Origin: Chromera velia
Taxonomy: Eukaryota; Sar; Chromeraceae
DNA: 64,000 nt
Assembly (NCBI GenBank): GCA_018398765.1
Contig: JAHBMJ010003129.1
Coordinates: 29,212 to 93,211, forward strand
Direction of reading: 5' to 3'
The position numbers were made by a program, and so were the translations under genes. The stretch's first letter is position 1, and each line of letters opens with the position of its first letter. A model generated the notes under the pieces. It did no database searches. It was given only the letters and a program-made list of their open reading frames with translations, and was not told the origin of the DNA. This document shows, in pieces, positions 51,243 through 62,256 of the stretch.

Positions 51243-51315
51243 CCCCAGGTGGCCCTGACGGGCCGCCTGGGGTCTTATGTATGACGTTCTCCAGGTGGTC
51301 CTTACGGACCGCCTG
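51243..51315. repeat. Pair of hairpins with CAGGTGG stems
   Basis: The first hairpin at 51243-51272 has stem CCCCAGGTGGCCC, loop TGAC and the matching right arm. The second at 51292-51315 has stem CAGGTGGTCC, loop TTAC and right arm GGACCGCCTG. In both, a T in the left arm faces a G in the right arm, giving a G-T wobble at the same position. Confidence 0.85.
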
Positions 51316-51680
51316 CAGCACCCCAGGCAGTCAGGGGGTCTTTTTGTATTCTCTCTATAGTATGAAAAATATTTAAAAAAGTTTAAAAATACCTTTATTC
51401 TAGGATTTAATATCTGAACGCAACTTTAAAAATTCATTTACAATGCTTCAAATTGAATCAATAAATCAAAATTTTTATATAATTCTAGATATTATTTTAT
51501 AGAAAAGAATTAAATCAAATTTTCTGAATAATTTTTCAGAGTAAATTTCCACTCTGCGATAAGTTTATAAACAATGCAAAGTTGCATGTGTCACTTTTTG
51601 TTTACTTAGATTGACACCTCCCAGACAAGCTTAAAATCTTCTGCCTTATCATGGTGGTGAGGGATACAGGCATCGATTGC
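51316..51680. other. AT-rich gap
   Basis: After a short CAGGCAGTCAGGGGG tail the sequence becomes strongly AT-rich and contains no supportable feature. Confidence 0.5.
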
Positions 51681-52205
51681 CTATCTAAATGTTCTGCAGC
51701 GGTTCTCTTCAGCTACGGCCTGTTCTTCTATTATATCCTCCATATGAAACACCTCTCTCCGTTCCTTTACCTCTTCCCTCTCAGATTCTTCTTCTGCCGC
51801 ATTTGCTGAAAAGGACATGCCATCAGACAGACGCCCCACCTCCCTCTCCTTTCTGAATTGCTCTGCTTGATTCATATTTTCAGGGGGCGCAAAACGTGCC
51901 ACTTCCCACTGAGAGAGGCGTGGCGCAGGCACTAACTATATGGCTCGCTCGCCCGCCGTCATTGGATCAATAGAGGAGGGATTCCACACATGCGTAAATC
52001 GCTGCACATGTTGCGCTGTGAGTACGGTGGTTGGGAAGTACCGGAGCCAGTCCGTCAGCCCCCCCCTTCTGGACATCTCTGCAAAAAAAGCCCTTTCTGT
52101 ATCGCGACCAGCCTTCACCACTCTTTCTAGGTTTGTGACGACAAGGTGGTTCGTGACCGTGATGTGTACCGTAGTTTGTGACGACAAGGTCGGTGCCTTC
52201 GGCAC
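51681..52205 (-). pseudogene. Open frame broken by TAG, unrecognised
   Basis: A minus-strand frame runs from about 52205 to a stop at 51681, with a single in-frame TAG at 51936-51938. Before it lies a segment containing RGGLTDWLRYFPTTVLTAQH, and after it an acidic, Glu-rich tail (EEESEREEVKERREVF). The composition is protein-like on both sides. It lies in a repeat province between hairpin elements, which suggests a decayed mobile-element gene, but I recognise no transposase or polymerase motif. A short intron spanning the TAG cannot be excluded. Confidence 0.35.
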
Positions 52206-52212
52206 CGACCTT
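52186..52212. repeat. Perfect 12-bp stem hairpin
   Basis: AAGGTCGGTGCC, loop TTC, then GGCACCGACCTT. The preceding sequence TTTGTGACGACAAGGT occurs twice (about 52132 and 52175). Confidence 0.88.
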
Positions 52213-52266
52213 CGCCCCAGGCAAGTCTTTGCCCCAGGCAGCTCTATATAAACTTAGGCAAAACCA

Positions 52267-52326
52267 CCTAGGGTTGCCCCAGGCGGCCCTGGCAGGCCGC
52301 CTGCAGCGTGCCTGGGGTACCCTAGG
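52267..52326. repeat. 60-bp imperfect palindrome with CAGGCGG core
   Basis: The left arm CCTAGGGTTGCCCCAGGC pairs with the right arm GCCTGGGGTACCCTAGG, and the inner stem CAGGCGGCC pairs with GGCCGCCTG around CTGGCA. The inner stem has the same core as the hairpins at 51243-51315. Confidence 0.82.
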
Positions 52327-52734
52327 CGCCCCAGGCAGGTTTAGACAGCATGCTCTGCTGAGATCAGCCGAGAGGTCCTGAGATCGCACGCACTCGCATA
52401 ACGTATTTTTTCATTTTTAAGGGGGGGATCAGTTTTGTGTCCGTCACGGTCAGTGTCGCCCGAGTTCCAAAATGTGCCCCTCAAGTAACTTGCACGGAGC
52501 TGTGATCGGACATGCCTTAATTATTTTGCACATGCGTGCCCCTTAAGTAACTCGTACGGAGTTGCATATGCATACGATGCGCGCGCAGTCCTGAAAAGCA
52601 TACTTCGCTGCTGTGGCACCTGCCCTATGGCAGCATACAACTTAGACATGCCCAAGCCCCCGATGGTGTGCATCAATTAGCGGACCCCTAAATAGCCCCC
52701 CGAGGCACTTACCCAACTGGTTGGGTGTATCCCG

Positions 52735-52875
52735 TATATATGTCTTTCTTGCTGAAATATTGTTTGGCAGCGGTGAGTGGCAGCGACATGCGGCGACGAC
52801 GCTTAAACGCATCTTAAACGCTCGGCTAAAGGCTAGCTCTGCCTAGCTCTGCAGGCGCCACCACGCCCTCCAGCA
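52735..52875. repeat. Dispersed repeat B, copy 2
   Basis: Direct repeat of 46455-46575, with an extra duplication of short segments (CTTAAACGC and TAGCTCTGCC). Confidence 0.85.
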
Positions 52876-53380
52876 GGATCTGATTACATCACGAATCATT
52901 CTGTTTCACTGTTGTTTGAGGTGTGTTTGAGAACTAAATTGAGGTTAGATCATGTTAGATCCCGGGTGCACTGTCTCTCCTCGTTTCTCAAACCACTAGA
53001 CATTTGATATGCTTTTCATCGTATTGGATGATAGGTGAATCGTGGAGCGTGTTGTTAGCTTGATTAGCGGAAGTAAGCTCGACAAGAGAGGGCCTCGCAG
53101 TGTGGGAAGGCCCTTTCTATCTATATCTTACCTGTAACTTTTCCTCACAAGAGAGGAGTGGGACTTTCAGCAGCCGCGGTGCTGTGTAAGGTCGTTGTTG
53201 TCGGACAATTTGAGTTTGTGCCGCCGGAATTAGAGGGCAGAAGAGTTTTCTCTTCTGTGAGGCTCGGGTCCTTTTCGCTTCCTGAGACGATCGATCGATG
53301 GACTCGTACCGCCGGGTCAGTTGTCCCCCTCGAGTCTGTGCGAAAGAGAGTGGGAACTTATGAAAAGGGAGGGAGGGAGG

Positions 53381-53416
<36 letters not shown>

Positions 53417-54141
53417 GAGAGAGAAAAGACACCTTGCAAAGGGTTGGCTCCAAAAGGGGTTATCGCGTTCGTTGCCCTGTTGTTTGGATGTTTCCTTGCT
53501 GAATCATTCAAGCCGTATTTGATCCAACCTTGCTCTCCCTCCCTTGCTTCTTGGTATCAGCAAGACGCACTACAGACATTTTTGGGTTCTGGGACTCGCT
53601 CCGGCAGATATAAACAAAAAACTTTTGGAGAACTTTTGGTTCCCTTCCTTTGCTTTTTTTGTTTGCCTGCATGCTGACTCAAAGTGACGTGGAAGAGACA
53701 AAGAAGAAATGGGTGCACGAAGAAGGATCTTCTTGTACAACCATCGCAACCGCTTTCATCAAACTTTCCGTTCCGTTCTTCCCAGCTGCTGAATGGGGGT
53801 GGGTATCTTTTATCAGTCGTCCTTTAGCCCCTCCTGTGCGAGCTGTACCTACAAGGCATGCCTGCTGGACGTTCTCTTTCGATCTCTTGTGCGACCGTGC
53901 AGCTTCATTCAGCCCTAAGCTTTCGGAATGTTGGAGAGTGACTTGAAGACCGGATGCCCGGCCCGGTAGTTCAGAAGAAGCTGTTTCGGTCTGTGCGCTA
54001 TCAAAAGTGTGCTCTTTAACACCCTTTCCAAGAGGCCGAGCAGGCAGGAGAGAAAGTTAACTCAGCAATCCCTGTATTTGAAACGCAGAAAACAATCAAG
54101 TTGGCAGATAACACCTGTCACTGATAGACACTTGCTTGGCA
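52876..54141 (+). other. Region with possible exons, no supported gene
   Basis: Base composition is closer to that of coding DNA than in the repeats on either side. One frame (53441-53677), after a possible acceptor at 53440, encodes a hydrophobic stretch resembling a signal sequence (GVIAFVALLFGCFLAESF), but it has no ATG and no clear partner exon. A (GA)n run lies at 53384-53425. I cannot support a gene model. Confidence 0.25.
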
Positions 54142-54405
54142 GTAGAAAGATGGCAAACAGACGGCAGATAGATGGCAGGCAGATGGCAGACAGACGACAG
54201 ACAGACGGTAGACAGACAGCAGACAGATGGCAGGCAGACGGCAGACAGATGGCAGACAGACGACAGACAGACGGCAGACAAAGGGCAGACAGACAGCAGA
54301 CAGACGGCAGATAAACGGCATACAGACGGCAGACTGACGGCAGATAGACGGCAGACAGATGGCACACAGACGGCAGACAGACGGCAGATGGACGGCAGGT
54401 GGAAG
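54142..54405. repeat. 11-bp minisatellite
   Basis: About 24 tandem copies of an 11-bp unit close to AGACAGAYGGC. It ends where the 48-bp array begins. Confidence 0.9.
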
Positions 54406-54411
54406 GATCTG

Positions 54412-55612
54412 TCTGCTCATTCTCTCCAAGGGCCACCTGCCCGATCGTGGGAATGTCTGTTTGTTCATTCTCTCCAAGGGCCACCTGCCCGATCGTGGGA
54501 GTGTCTGTTTGTTCATTCTCTCCAAGGGCCACCTGCCCGATTGTGGGAGTGTCTGTTTGTTCATTCTTTCCAAGGGCCACCTGCCCGATCGTGGAAGTGT
54601 CTGTTTGTTCATTCTCTCCAAGGGCCACCTGCCCGATCATGGGAGTGTCTGTTCATTCTCTCCAAGGGCCATCTGCCCAATCGTGGGAGTGTCTGTTTGT
54701 TCATTCTCTCCAAGGGCCACCTGCCCGATCGTGGGAGTGTCTGTTTGTTCATTCTTTCCAAGGGCCACCTACCCGATCATGGGAGTGTCTGTTTGTTCAT
54801 TCTCTCCAAGGGCCACCTACCTGATCGTGGGAGTGTCTGTTTGTTCATTCTTTCCAAGGGCCACCTGCCCGATCGTGGGAGTGTCTGTTTGTTCATTCTC
54901 TCCAAGGGCCACCTGCCCGATCATGGGAGTGTCTGTTCATTCTCTCCAAGGGCCACCTGCCCGATCATGGGAGTGTCTGTTTGTTCATTCTCTCCAAGGG
55001 CCACCTGCCCGATCGTGGGAGTGTCTGTTTGTTCATTCTCTCCAAGGGCCACCTGCCCGATTGTGGGAGTGTCTGTTTGTTCATTCTTTCCAAGGGCCAC
55101 CTGCCCGATCGTGGGAGTGTCTGTTCATTCTCTCCAAGGGCCATCTGCCCGATCGTGGGAGTGTCTGTTTGTTCATTCTCTCCAAGGGCCACCTGCCCGA
55201 TCGTGGGAGTGTCTGTTTGTTCATTCTCTCCAAGGGCCACCTACCCGATCATGGGAGTGTCTGTTTGTTCATTCTCTCCAAGGGCCACCTGCCCGATCGT
55301 GAGAGTGTCTGTTTGTTCATTCTTTCCAAGGGCCACCTGCCCGATCGTGGAAGTATCTGTTTGTTCATTCTCTCCAAGGGCCACCTGCCCGATCATGGGA
55401 GTGTCTGTTTGTTCATTCTCTCCAAGGGCCACCTACCCGATCGTGGGAGTGTCTGTTTGTTCATTCTTTCCAAGGGCCACCTGCCCGATCGTGGGAGTGT
55501 CTGTTTGTTCATTCTCTCCAAGGGCCACCTGCCCGATCGTGGGAGTGTCTGTTTGTTCATTCTCTCCAAGGGCCACCTGCCCGATTGTGGGAGTGTCTGT
55601 TCATTCATTCTC
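54412..55612. repeat. 48-bp minisatellite, about 25 copies
   Basis: The unit is 48 bp (ATTCTCTCCAAGGGCCACCT followed by GCCCGATCGTGGGAGTGTCT and GTTTGTTC). Some copies (near 54650, 54930 and 55120) lack TTTG and are 44 bp. Because 48 is a multiple of three, long frames appear on both strands, but the 44-bp copies shift them and no start, splice or domain supports translation. Confidence 0.95.
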
Positions 55613-55805
55613 TTGCTAGGTTGTGTGTGTGTGTGTGTGTGTATGTGTGTGTATGTTCTGGTTGTCCCTTCATTTTCTACAGATGGCGCGCCTTCCTGTC
55701 CAGATGATTTACTAGTGGTTTTGAGGAGTGAGTCTTTATGGTCTGGCGACAACATTTGCGGACACTTAAGCAATTCCACACCAAAACGCCGACCTACAAG
55801 AACTT

Positions 55806-56025
55806 CTTCGGAGAACTTCCTTCCTTCCTTCCTTTTTTTCTTGCTTCCTTCCTTCCTTCCTTCATTCCTTCCTTTCTTCCTTGCTTCCTTCCTTCCTTCC
55901 TTCCTTCTTTCTTTCTTTCTTTTCTTTCTTTTTTTCTTTTTTCTTTCTTTCTGTCTTTTTTCTTTCTGTCTGGCTTTTCCTCGTTCTGTCTGTCTGTCTG
56001 ACTTTCTTTTTTGCTTACTTTCTTC

Positions 56026-56067
<42 letters not shown>

Positions 56068-56212
56068 CTCTTTCTCGCTCTCTTCTTTGCTTTCTTCTTT
56101 TCTCCTTTTTTGTCTTTCTTTCTTCCTTGTTTGCTTTCTTGCTCTCTTGCTGTCTTGCTTTCTTTCTTGCTCTCTTGCCTTCTTGCTCTCTTTCTCTCCT
56201 TTCGTGTTTCTT

Positions 56213-56249
<37 letters not shown>

Positions 56250-56459
56250 GTCTGCCTTTCTTCCTTTCTTTTGTTTCTTCTTTTTTCTTCCTTTCTTTTG
56301 TTTCTTCCTTTTTCTTCCTTTCCTTCCTTCCTTTCTTCCCTCCGTCCTTCCTTCCTTCCCTCCTTTCTTTCTCCCTTCCTCCCTCCCTTCCTTCCTTCCT
56401 TCCTTCCCTTTTTCTTCCTGCCTTCCTTCCTTCCTTCCTTCCTTTCTTTCTTTCTTTCT

Positions 56460-56517
<58 letters not shown>

Positions 56518-56561
56518 CTCTCTTTCTCTCTTTCTTTCTTTCTTTCTTTCTTTCTTTTTTT

Positions 56562-56593
<32 letters not shown>

Positions 56594-56700
56594 TTTTTTT
56601 TTTTTTTTCTTTCTTTCTTTCTTTCTTTCTTTCTCCCTTTCCTCCTTCCTTTTTTCTTCATTCATTCATCCATCCATCCATTCATTCCTTCCGTCCTAGT
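55806..56700. repeat. Homopyrimidine tract (about 0.9 kb)
   Basis: Almost only C and T on the plus strand: TTCC, TTTC, CT and T-run blocks with rare G or A interruptions. The apparent open frames in it on both strands are artefacts of composition. Confidence 0.95.
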
Positions 56701-57676
56701 TTCCTTCTTCTAGTCAAATTCTTTCTTTTTTCCTTGCTTCTCAAATTCATGCAAGCGTGTTTGTGCGGCGCTTTAAAAATGCTTGAGGCTTCCGAGGCGG
56801 TGGCTCTCAGAGACAGCCAGCTGCCTGAGGGAAGGAGAAAGAAGAAGAGAAGATTGAGAAGAAGGAAGACGAAGAGGGTAGCCAGTGCCCCTATGGGTTC
56901 AACTGGCAGTGAAATATCAGAATGGAGTCGATAAATGTGTATGCAAAATTGCTCAGTGGGATTCGGCGTCCGATTCGCTGCTGACTGGAGACATAGTCAA
57001 AAGCGTGTTATGATACTGCTGTAATAGAACCTAAAATATGGCTCAATATGATTCTGAGATACTTGGGATGCATCCTGGATGCCAGTGCTATAAACAAGGA
57101 TATTGTAGATAAACTTCTCTACGAGGAAAATATTTTTTTCAGGGCCAATAATAATTGATTGATTGATTGATTGTACTTATAGGCCAAAAATTAGGCCTAA
57201 CCCCACTGTTACCCGGCCCAAGTACGTTACTAACATGAAAAATGAAGGTGTCTATATTTAACATTATTTCTAATTCTGTCTAAAAAAATAAGTATCTTAG
57301 TAAGTATTAAAATAATAATAAATAATGAGAACTAATGAGAACAACTAGGAGAACAACTCAATGATAAACTTGATGACATGTTATCAAATTATTCTATAAA
57401 TTCTTGGTAGGATCTAGGATCATATAGCTAAAAATAGCATTTTATGTTGCTGAAAGAGTAAAAGCCCTAAGTAAAATTGTGGAAAAACAGTTCAAAAACT
57501 TAATAAGAACCTTTAAGTTTATATATAGACTATAGAAATTATATTAATCGTGATAGGTTAGAATCAAAACTCGTTCGAACTGGTTCAACTTAACTCCGGT
57601 GGTGAACTTATGCGTACTTGTGCGTTGACACCTTTTCACGCATACCGCGCCAGCCTGCGGTCTTGACCATACTCTT
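56701..57676. other. Intergenic region 3' of the desulfurase gene
   Basis: A short frame at 56779-56934 could encode about 51 residues with a strongly basic centre, but there is no support beyond the open frame. From 56935 the DNA is AT-rich. A (GATT)n run at 57157-57172 is followed by GGCCAAAAATTAGGCC, and may be the 3' end of a retroelement on the minus strand. Confidence 0.35.
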
Positions 57677-59411
57677 TTACTCTGCCGCCTTGCCCACCAA
57701 GCGAGGGAAAACGAAGTCGGCAACGCGACGCGCTGCTTCCTCGGCTTCTGCAACGGTCGTACCCCGCCCAGTAGAGACGCGCAAGGTGCCGAGCCCCCAC
57801 TCTTCCGGCACCTTCATTGCCTTCAGAACTGGTGACAGCGTCTCACAGTCAGAGTGACACGCAGAACCTGCACGCAGGGGGAGTGTCAACACAAAATCTG
57901 ATGGAGAGCAGCAAACAAAAACAGGGAAAAGGGCGGACAACGACTCTGCGGAAAGCGGTTTTCCACGCGCTGCTTTCAGAAGGGCAGAAAAGGTCGCAGG
58001 ACGAACGGACAGAACGAAAGAAAGGAGGAATCAAGAACAAGAGCGGATTACAGGAATACTGCAAGCAAGCAGGGTTGACTGACAGAAGGGAGAGGAGAGG
58101 GAATTCTCACATTCATGTGAATGGATTTTTCCTTGGTTCGTTCGTTCGTTCCTTCCTTCCTACTTCACCCCTCTGCTGTTTTACTAACTTACCTCAGGCC
58201 TCCCCCCTCACTGAGTCACTCACTCACCATCTCACTCACTCACTTATTGACCCCCTCACCCGCTCTCTCACTCACTCTCACTCACTGTCACTGTCACTCT
58301 CACTCACTCACTTACTCACCCACGTACTCTCTTACTGACCCGAAGAGACGGCTACTAGAGACTCTCCCAAAGAGAGGGCCATCAGGCTTCCCCTCATCCC
58401 TCTGAAAGATATCGAGAGGGTGTTGGGAAGACGAAGGTGCTCCTTCTCCCTCCCCGATGGACCGTTGAACCGAATCATTTCTTCAACCACGAAGGGACTC
58501 CCAGCGTCTTTGCATTTCTCTGACAGAATTCGCAGCAATGTCTGCTCAAAACTCATTCTGCTTTCCCTCAAACACACAAAGGAAGACTCTCCACATTCAC
58601 GCACAAGCCTACAAGCCTCTCCAAGCGCTGCGCACAACGCGACGTTCTCAGTCCCCCCGCGTCTCCCCCACTCCTGCCCGCCTCCATGGAGAAGGGGGGG
58701 AAGCTCTTCCAGTGCCGTCTCCTTTCGCATGTACAATGCACCCACTCCCTTCGGCGCGTAGAATTTGTGTCCCGCAATGGTCATCATGTCCACGCACAGG
58801 TCCATCACGTCCACAGGGATCTTTCCGACAGACTGGGAAGCATCCACGTGGAACAGCGCATTCGGAGCTCGGGCCCGAACAGCAGATGCAACCTCTTTCA
58901 CTGGTTGCACTGCACCTACCTCTGCATTTGCATGGATGAGAGTAACGAGACAGACTCTCTCATCAAGATGCTCTTTCAGACAGTCAATGTCCAAGAAACC
59001 CTCAGCATCGACTCCCACTTTGACCGTCTCGAATCCTTCCGCTTCAAGTGCCTCGCAGATTTTGAACACGGCCACGTGCTCAACTGCGGAGGTCACGATG
59101 CGGTTTGCGTGGGGAAACTTCTTCCGTACCATCCTTGCACAGGACGAAATCGCCCAATTCAGCGCTTCCGTCGCACCTGAAGTGAAACAGATCTCTTCCG
59201 TGTCATGTGCATTGAGCGTCTTCCTGACTTCCTCTCGCGCTTCTCTCAAAACTTTTGCTGCCGACTTCCCGAAGACATGACCACTGAAGGGATTGCCAAA
59301 GTGGGCGCTCAGACAAAGAGACACCGCCTCTCTGACCGTGGGTGCCACAGGTGTGGTGGCATTGTTGTCAAGATAAATCACATCCTGGAGGCTTCTCGGA
59401 CTGGCCGGCAT
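57677..59411 (-). CDS. Cysteine desulfurase / selenocysteine lyase-like PLP enzyme, 2 exons
   Basis: PLP-dependent class V aminotransferase-fold enzyme that removes sulfur (or selenium) from cysteine (or selenocysteine). Exon 1 is 59411-58340 and exon 2 is 57867-57677; the join is in phase and gives 420 residues. Seen: YLDNNATTPV at the N-terminus, FTSGATEALN, VEHVAV (cofactor-stacking His), HVDASQSVGK, AGHKFYAPKGVGALY (PLP lysine in HKF), GGGQEWGRRGGTENV, and the catalytic loop SSGSACHSD formed exactly at the splice junction, followed by LRVSTGRGTT. The CHSD loop and HKFYAP motif resemble selenocysteine lyase as well as NifS/IscS, so the substrate is undecided. No obvious long targeting presequence is present, which suits a cytosolic or nuclear place. 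The 472-bp intron contains CTCA repeats. It is head-to-head with the SEL1 gene. Confidence 0.93.
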
Positions 59412-59849
59412 TTTTGTTTGCCGTCTCTGACTTCAATCCGTCTCTGCACAAAAGTAACTTTCACGAACGACAGAGCGATCCCCCACGCCTGCTCAGGAAA
59501 GTACCAGAAGTTGCAACAGATCTGATCTCATCAGCTGCTTCTCTCGTCTTCGCTCTTGAAACCTGCTCGAGGTTCCGACCTCAGCTTCCCCCGCGAGATG
59601 GGCCGGGCGGCCGGGGCTGCATGCACGGACGCACAAGCCCCATCAAGCCCCGGCCAGTGGCTGCACGTGCAGTATACGACTCGTATACACTCGGCTTTGA
59701 ACGGTTCTGGAGACGCCGAGCTGTCGAACACTTCTGATGGGTGAGAGGGGCTCTCCGTGACTCTCATTCAAGTTTTATGACGAACATACAGTCTTATCTG
59801 AGAGGGTGACTTGCGACGGAACAGAGAGACGGAAGCGGCAGACTTGGAA
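59412..59849. promoter_or_regulatory. Divergent intergenic region (probable bidirectional promoter) with GC hairpin island 5
   Basis: 438 bp separate the ATG of the desulfurase (-) from the ATG of the SEL1 protein (+). It contains a hairpin-forming island: GGCCGGGGCT at 59609-59618 is exactly complementary to AGCCCCGGCC at 59646-59655. No TATA-like box is evident. A bidirectional promoter is inferred only from the arrangement. Confidence 0.45.
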
Positions 59850-61193
59850 ATGAAGGTGCTTCATCTGTTGTTCCTCTGGGCAGTTGGGTGCCTTCTGTCT
59901 CGTCCTTCAGAAGCCCAACTAGGTAGGTCGGGTGAACCAGGGCAGCTTTCAACGCAAGAAACAGGTGCAACCTTATGCCTCCCTCACCTACTTCTCCGTC
60001 TCTTCTGTGCAGATCCATCAGATGGCGAAGGCTTCGACAACGGGGAGCAGGACTTTGAGATTGTTGATGGAGACGCCGACTCGGTGGAGGGGGTGATAGA
60101 CCCAGAACACCAAGGGGGTGAGACCGAGTCTGAGGAGTTCCTCGCGGAATCCCCTCTCAGTTCAAACGAGGAAGACGATGATGAAGAGGAAGATGCGCTG
60201 GATGAGGGAAGGGAAGGAGGAGCGGAGACAGAAGAGATTGAGATTCCTTCTTTGGCATCATTTGAAGAGGATGAAGAAGAGGAAGAAGAGGTTCCAAGTC
60301 CCATCACCCGGGCGCCGTCACCCGAATCCGATGAGACAGCGGGAGATGGACACGTTGACATCGACCCAGCGAGGGCAGAAAAGTATCACACGGCTCAGGC
60401 TCTCTGGTGAGACAGATGAACCTTTTGCCGTCTCCGAGTGTCTCCATATGTCTCTGCCCACTTTTTTCTCGTTTAGGTTGATTAAGCGCCTGTAGACTTG
60501 TTCTGTTCTCTCAGACTCACCTCCTGTCTGTGGTGCTTGCAGGAACGGCGATGGGAATACGCATCAAGATGGGAAGCAGGCGGTTGCGATCCTCTCTGAA
60601 GTCAGCGCCCCTACTCTCTTCCTTCGTACCTTCTAATTTCACAGTTTACTTTTCATACACAGGCCCTCAGAGACTCAAAACTGTTTCCTTCCACTGTCTC
60701 TCGATCTCATTTTTGACTGTTTCGCTGAGATGACACAGCAGGGCGTCCACTCGCTCTCTGCCTCTCTCCCCCTGCACTTGGTCTTGAATACAGACTGGTG
60801 CTTGAATGTGCATTCCTGCAGTTACGGGAGGGTTCTGACATTGTCGCTGCGTACGCTGCCTACCTGCTTGGTGAGATCTTCTTGATGGGAACTCCGAGAA
60901 GCACTTCCTCTTCCAAATCCGTGCGTCGTGATAGCAGGGCTGCGTTCCAAAGCTTCGAGGAGGCGGTAACGAAGATTTTCGAGATCGAGGAGAAGACCAA
61001 ATCTGTTAAAAAAGACGATGTGCTTCCCGTTGCCGGGCCTGCACTGCACTACCTGTCCTTCTTCCATGGGACGGGATTTGAGGGCGTCACCCCGGTCGGT
61101 CTGTCGGTTCTTTTGGTCGTTTGTTGTTCGCCTGCTAAAGGGAGAGAGGGGCGTGAGAAAGGGGGAAAAGGCGCCATTTCTCTGTCCCTGTTC

Positions 61194-61230
<37 letters not shown>

Positions 61231-61273
61231 CGCTCGGATTTCTAGGTGTGTGGATGTTTCTCAGTGAGTTAAT

Positions 61274-61321
<48 letters not shown>

Positions 61322-61519
61322 GAAGGAGAGAGAGAGTGTTCCTCCTATGCACAGTGTAACATTGGGGCTTCTTTCTTCCGGGTCATCTCCCTGCAGAGAG
61401 ACGAAACGACAGCGTACAGGCTGACGCAAATAGCAGCTAAGAGGGGTCATGGGCCTGCCTGGCTCTCTCTTGGATTCAAGTGAGGCTCTCTCTTTCTCTC
61501 TTTCTTTCTCCCTCTCTCC

Positions 61520-61586
<67 letters not shown>

Positions 61587-62217
61587 GAAGTCTCTCTCTC
61601 TTTCTTTCTCCCTCTCTCTCTCTCTCTCTTTTTCTTTTTTTCTTTCTTTCTCCCTCTCTTCCTCTCTCTTCCCCTCTTGCGCTCTCTTTGGAACCTTCCC
61701 CTTTTCCTCAGAGGTTGTTGTTTGTATGGTGTCGCTTTTTTAATCGTCCTTAATGTCAATGTGCTCTGCACCATGGTGCCAATGTGCAAACACGCCTCCT
61801 GACCTTCCAAAATTTGCCGTATCGACTCAAAGTCTTCTCGGAGACTGGTGCGCGGCACCTTGTGCGTATGAGCTTCATTCACTTATTCTGAATGTGCACA
61901 TCCAAATGTTTGCCTTTAAATCAGAAACATGTACGGAATCGGTGTGAAAAGTGACTGCGAGGAAGCCCTCTCGCTCTATAAGGTCTGTCGGTCTCTCTTT
62001 GGGAGCTGTCACATCATTCACTTCTTTTGAGTCGCTTTTCTTTCTCCGCCTCTTCACTTTCCTTTGCATCCCTGAAGAGACAAAACCATCAGCAGTTGAC
62101 CTTTTCAAGTTTACCGTCTGTCTCCCTTTTGGTTGATGTGTTTTTTTTTTGCCCACGTCTTGTCTGTCTGAGTTCTGGTTCGCGCTCTTTCTCCCTCCCT
62201 CTACTGGCCGGTCTGAT

Positions 62218-62256
<39 letters not shown>

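Noticed and set aside
54359-56713. A very long open frame (over 700 codons) through the 48-bp array and the pyrimidine tract
   Set aside because: Both strands and several frames are open because the unit is a multiple of three and the tract lacks stop-forming bases. 44-bp copies shift the frame, and there is no domain or splice support.
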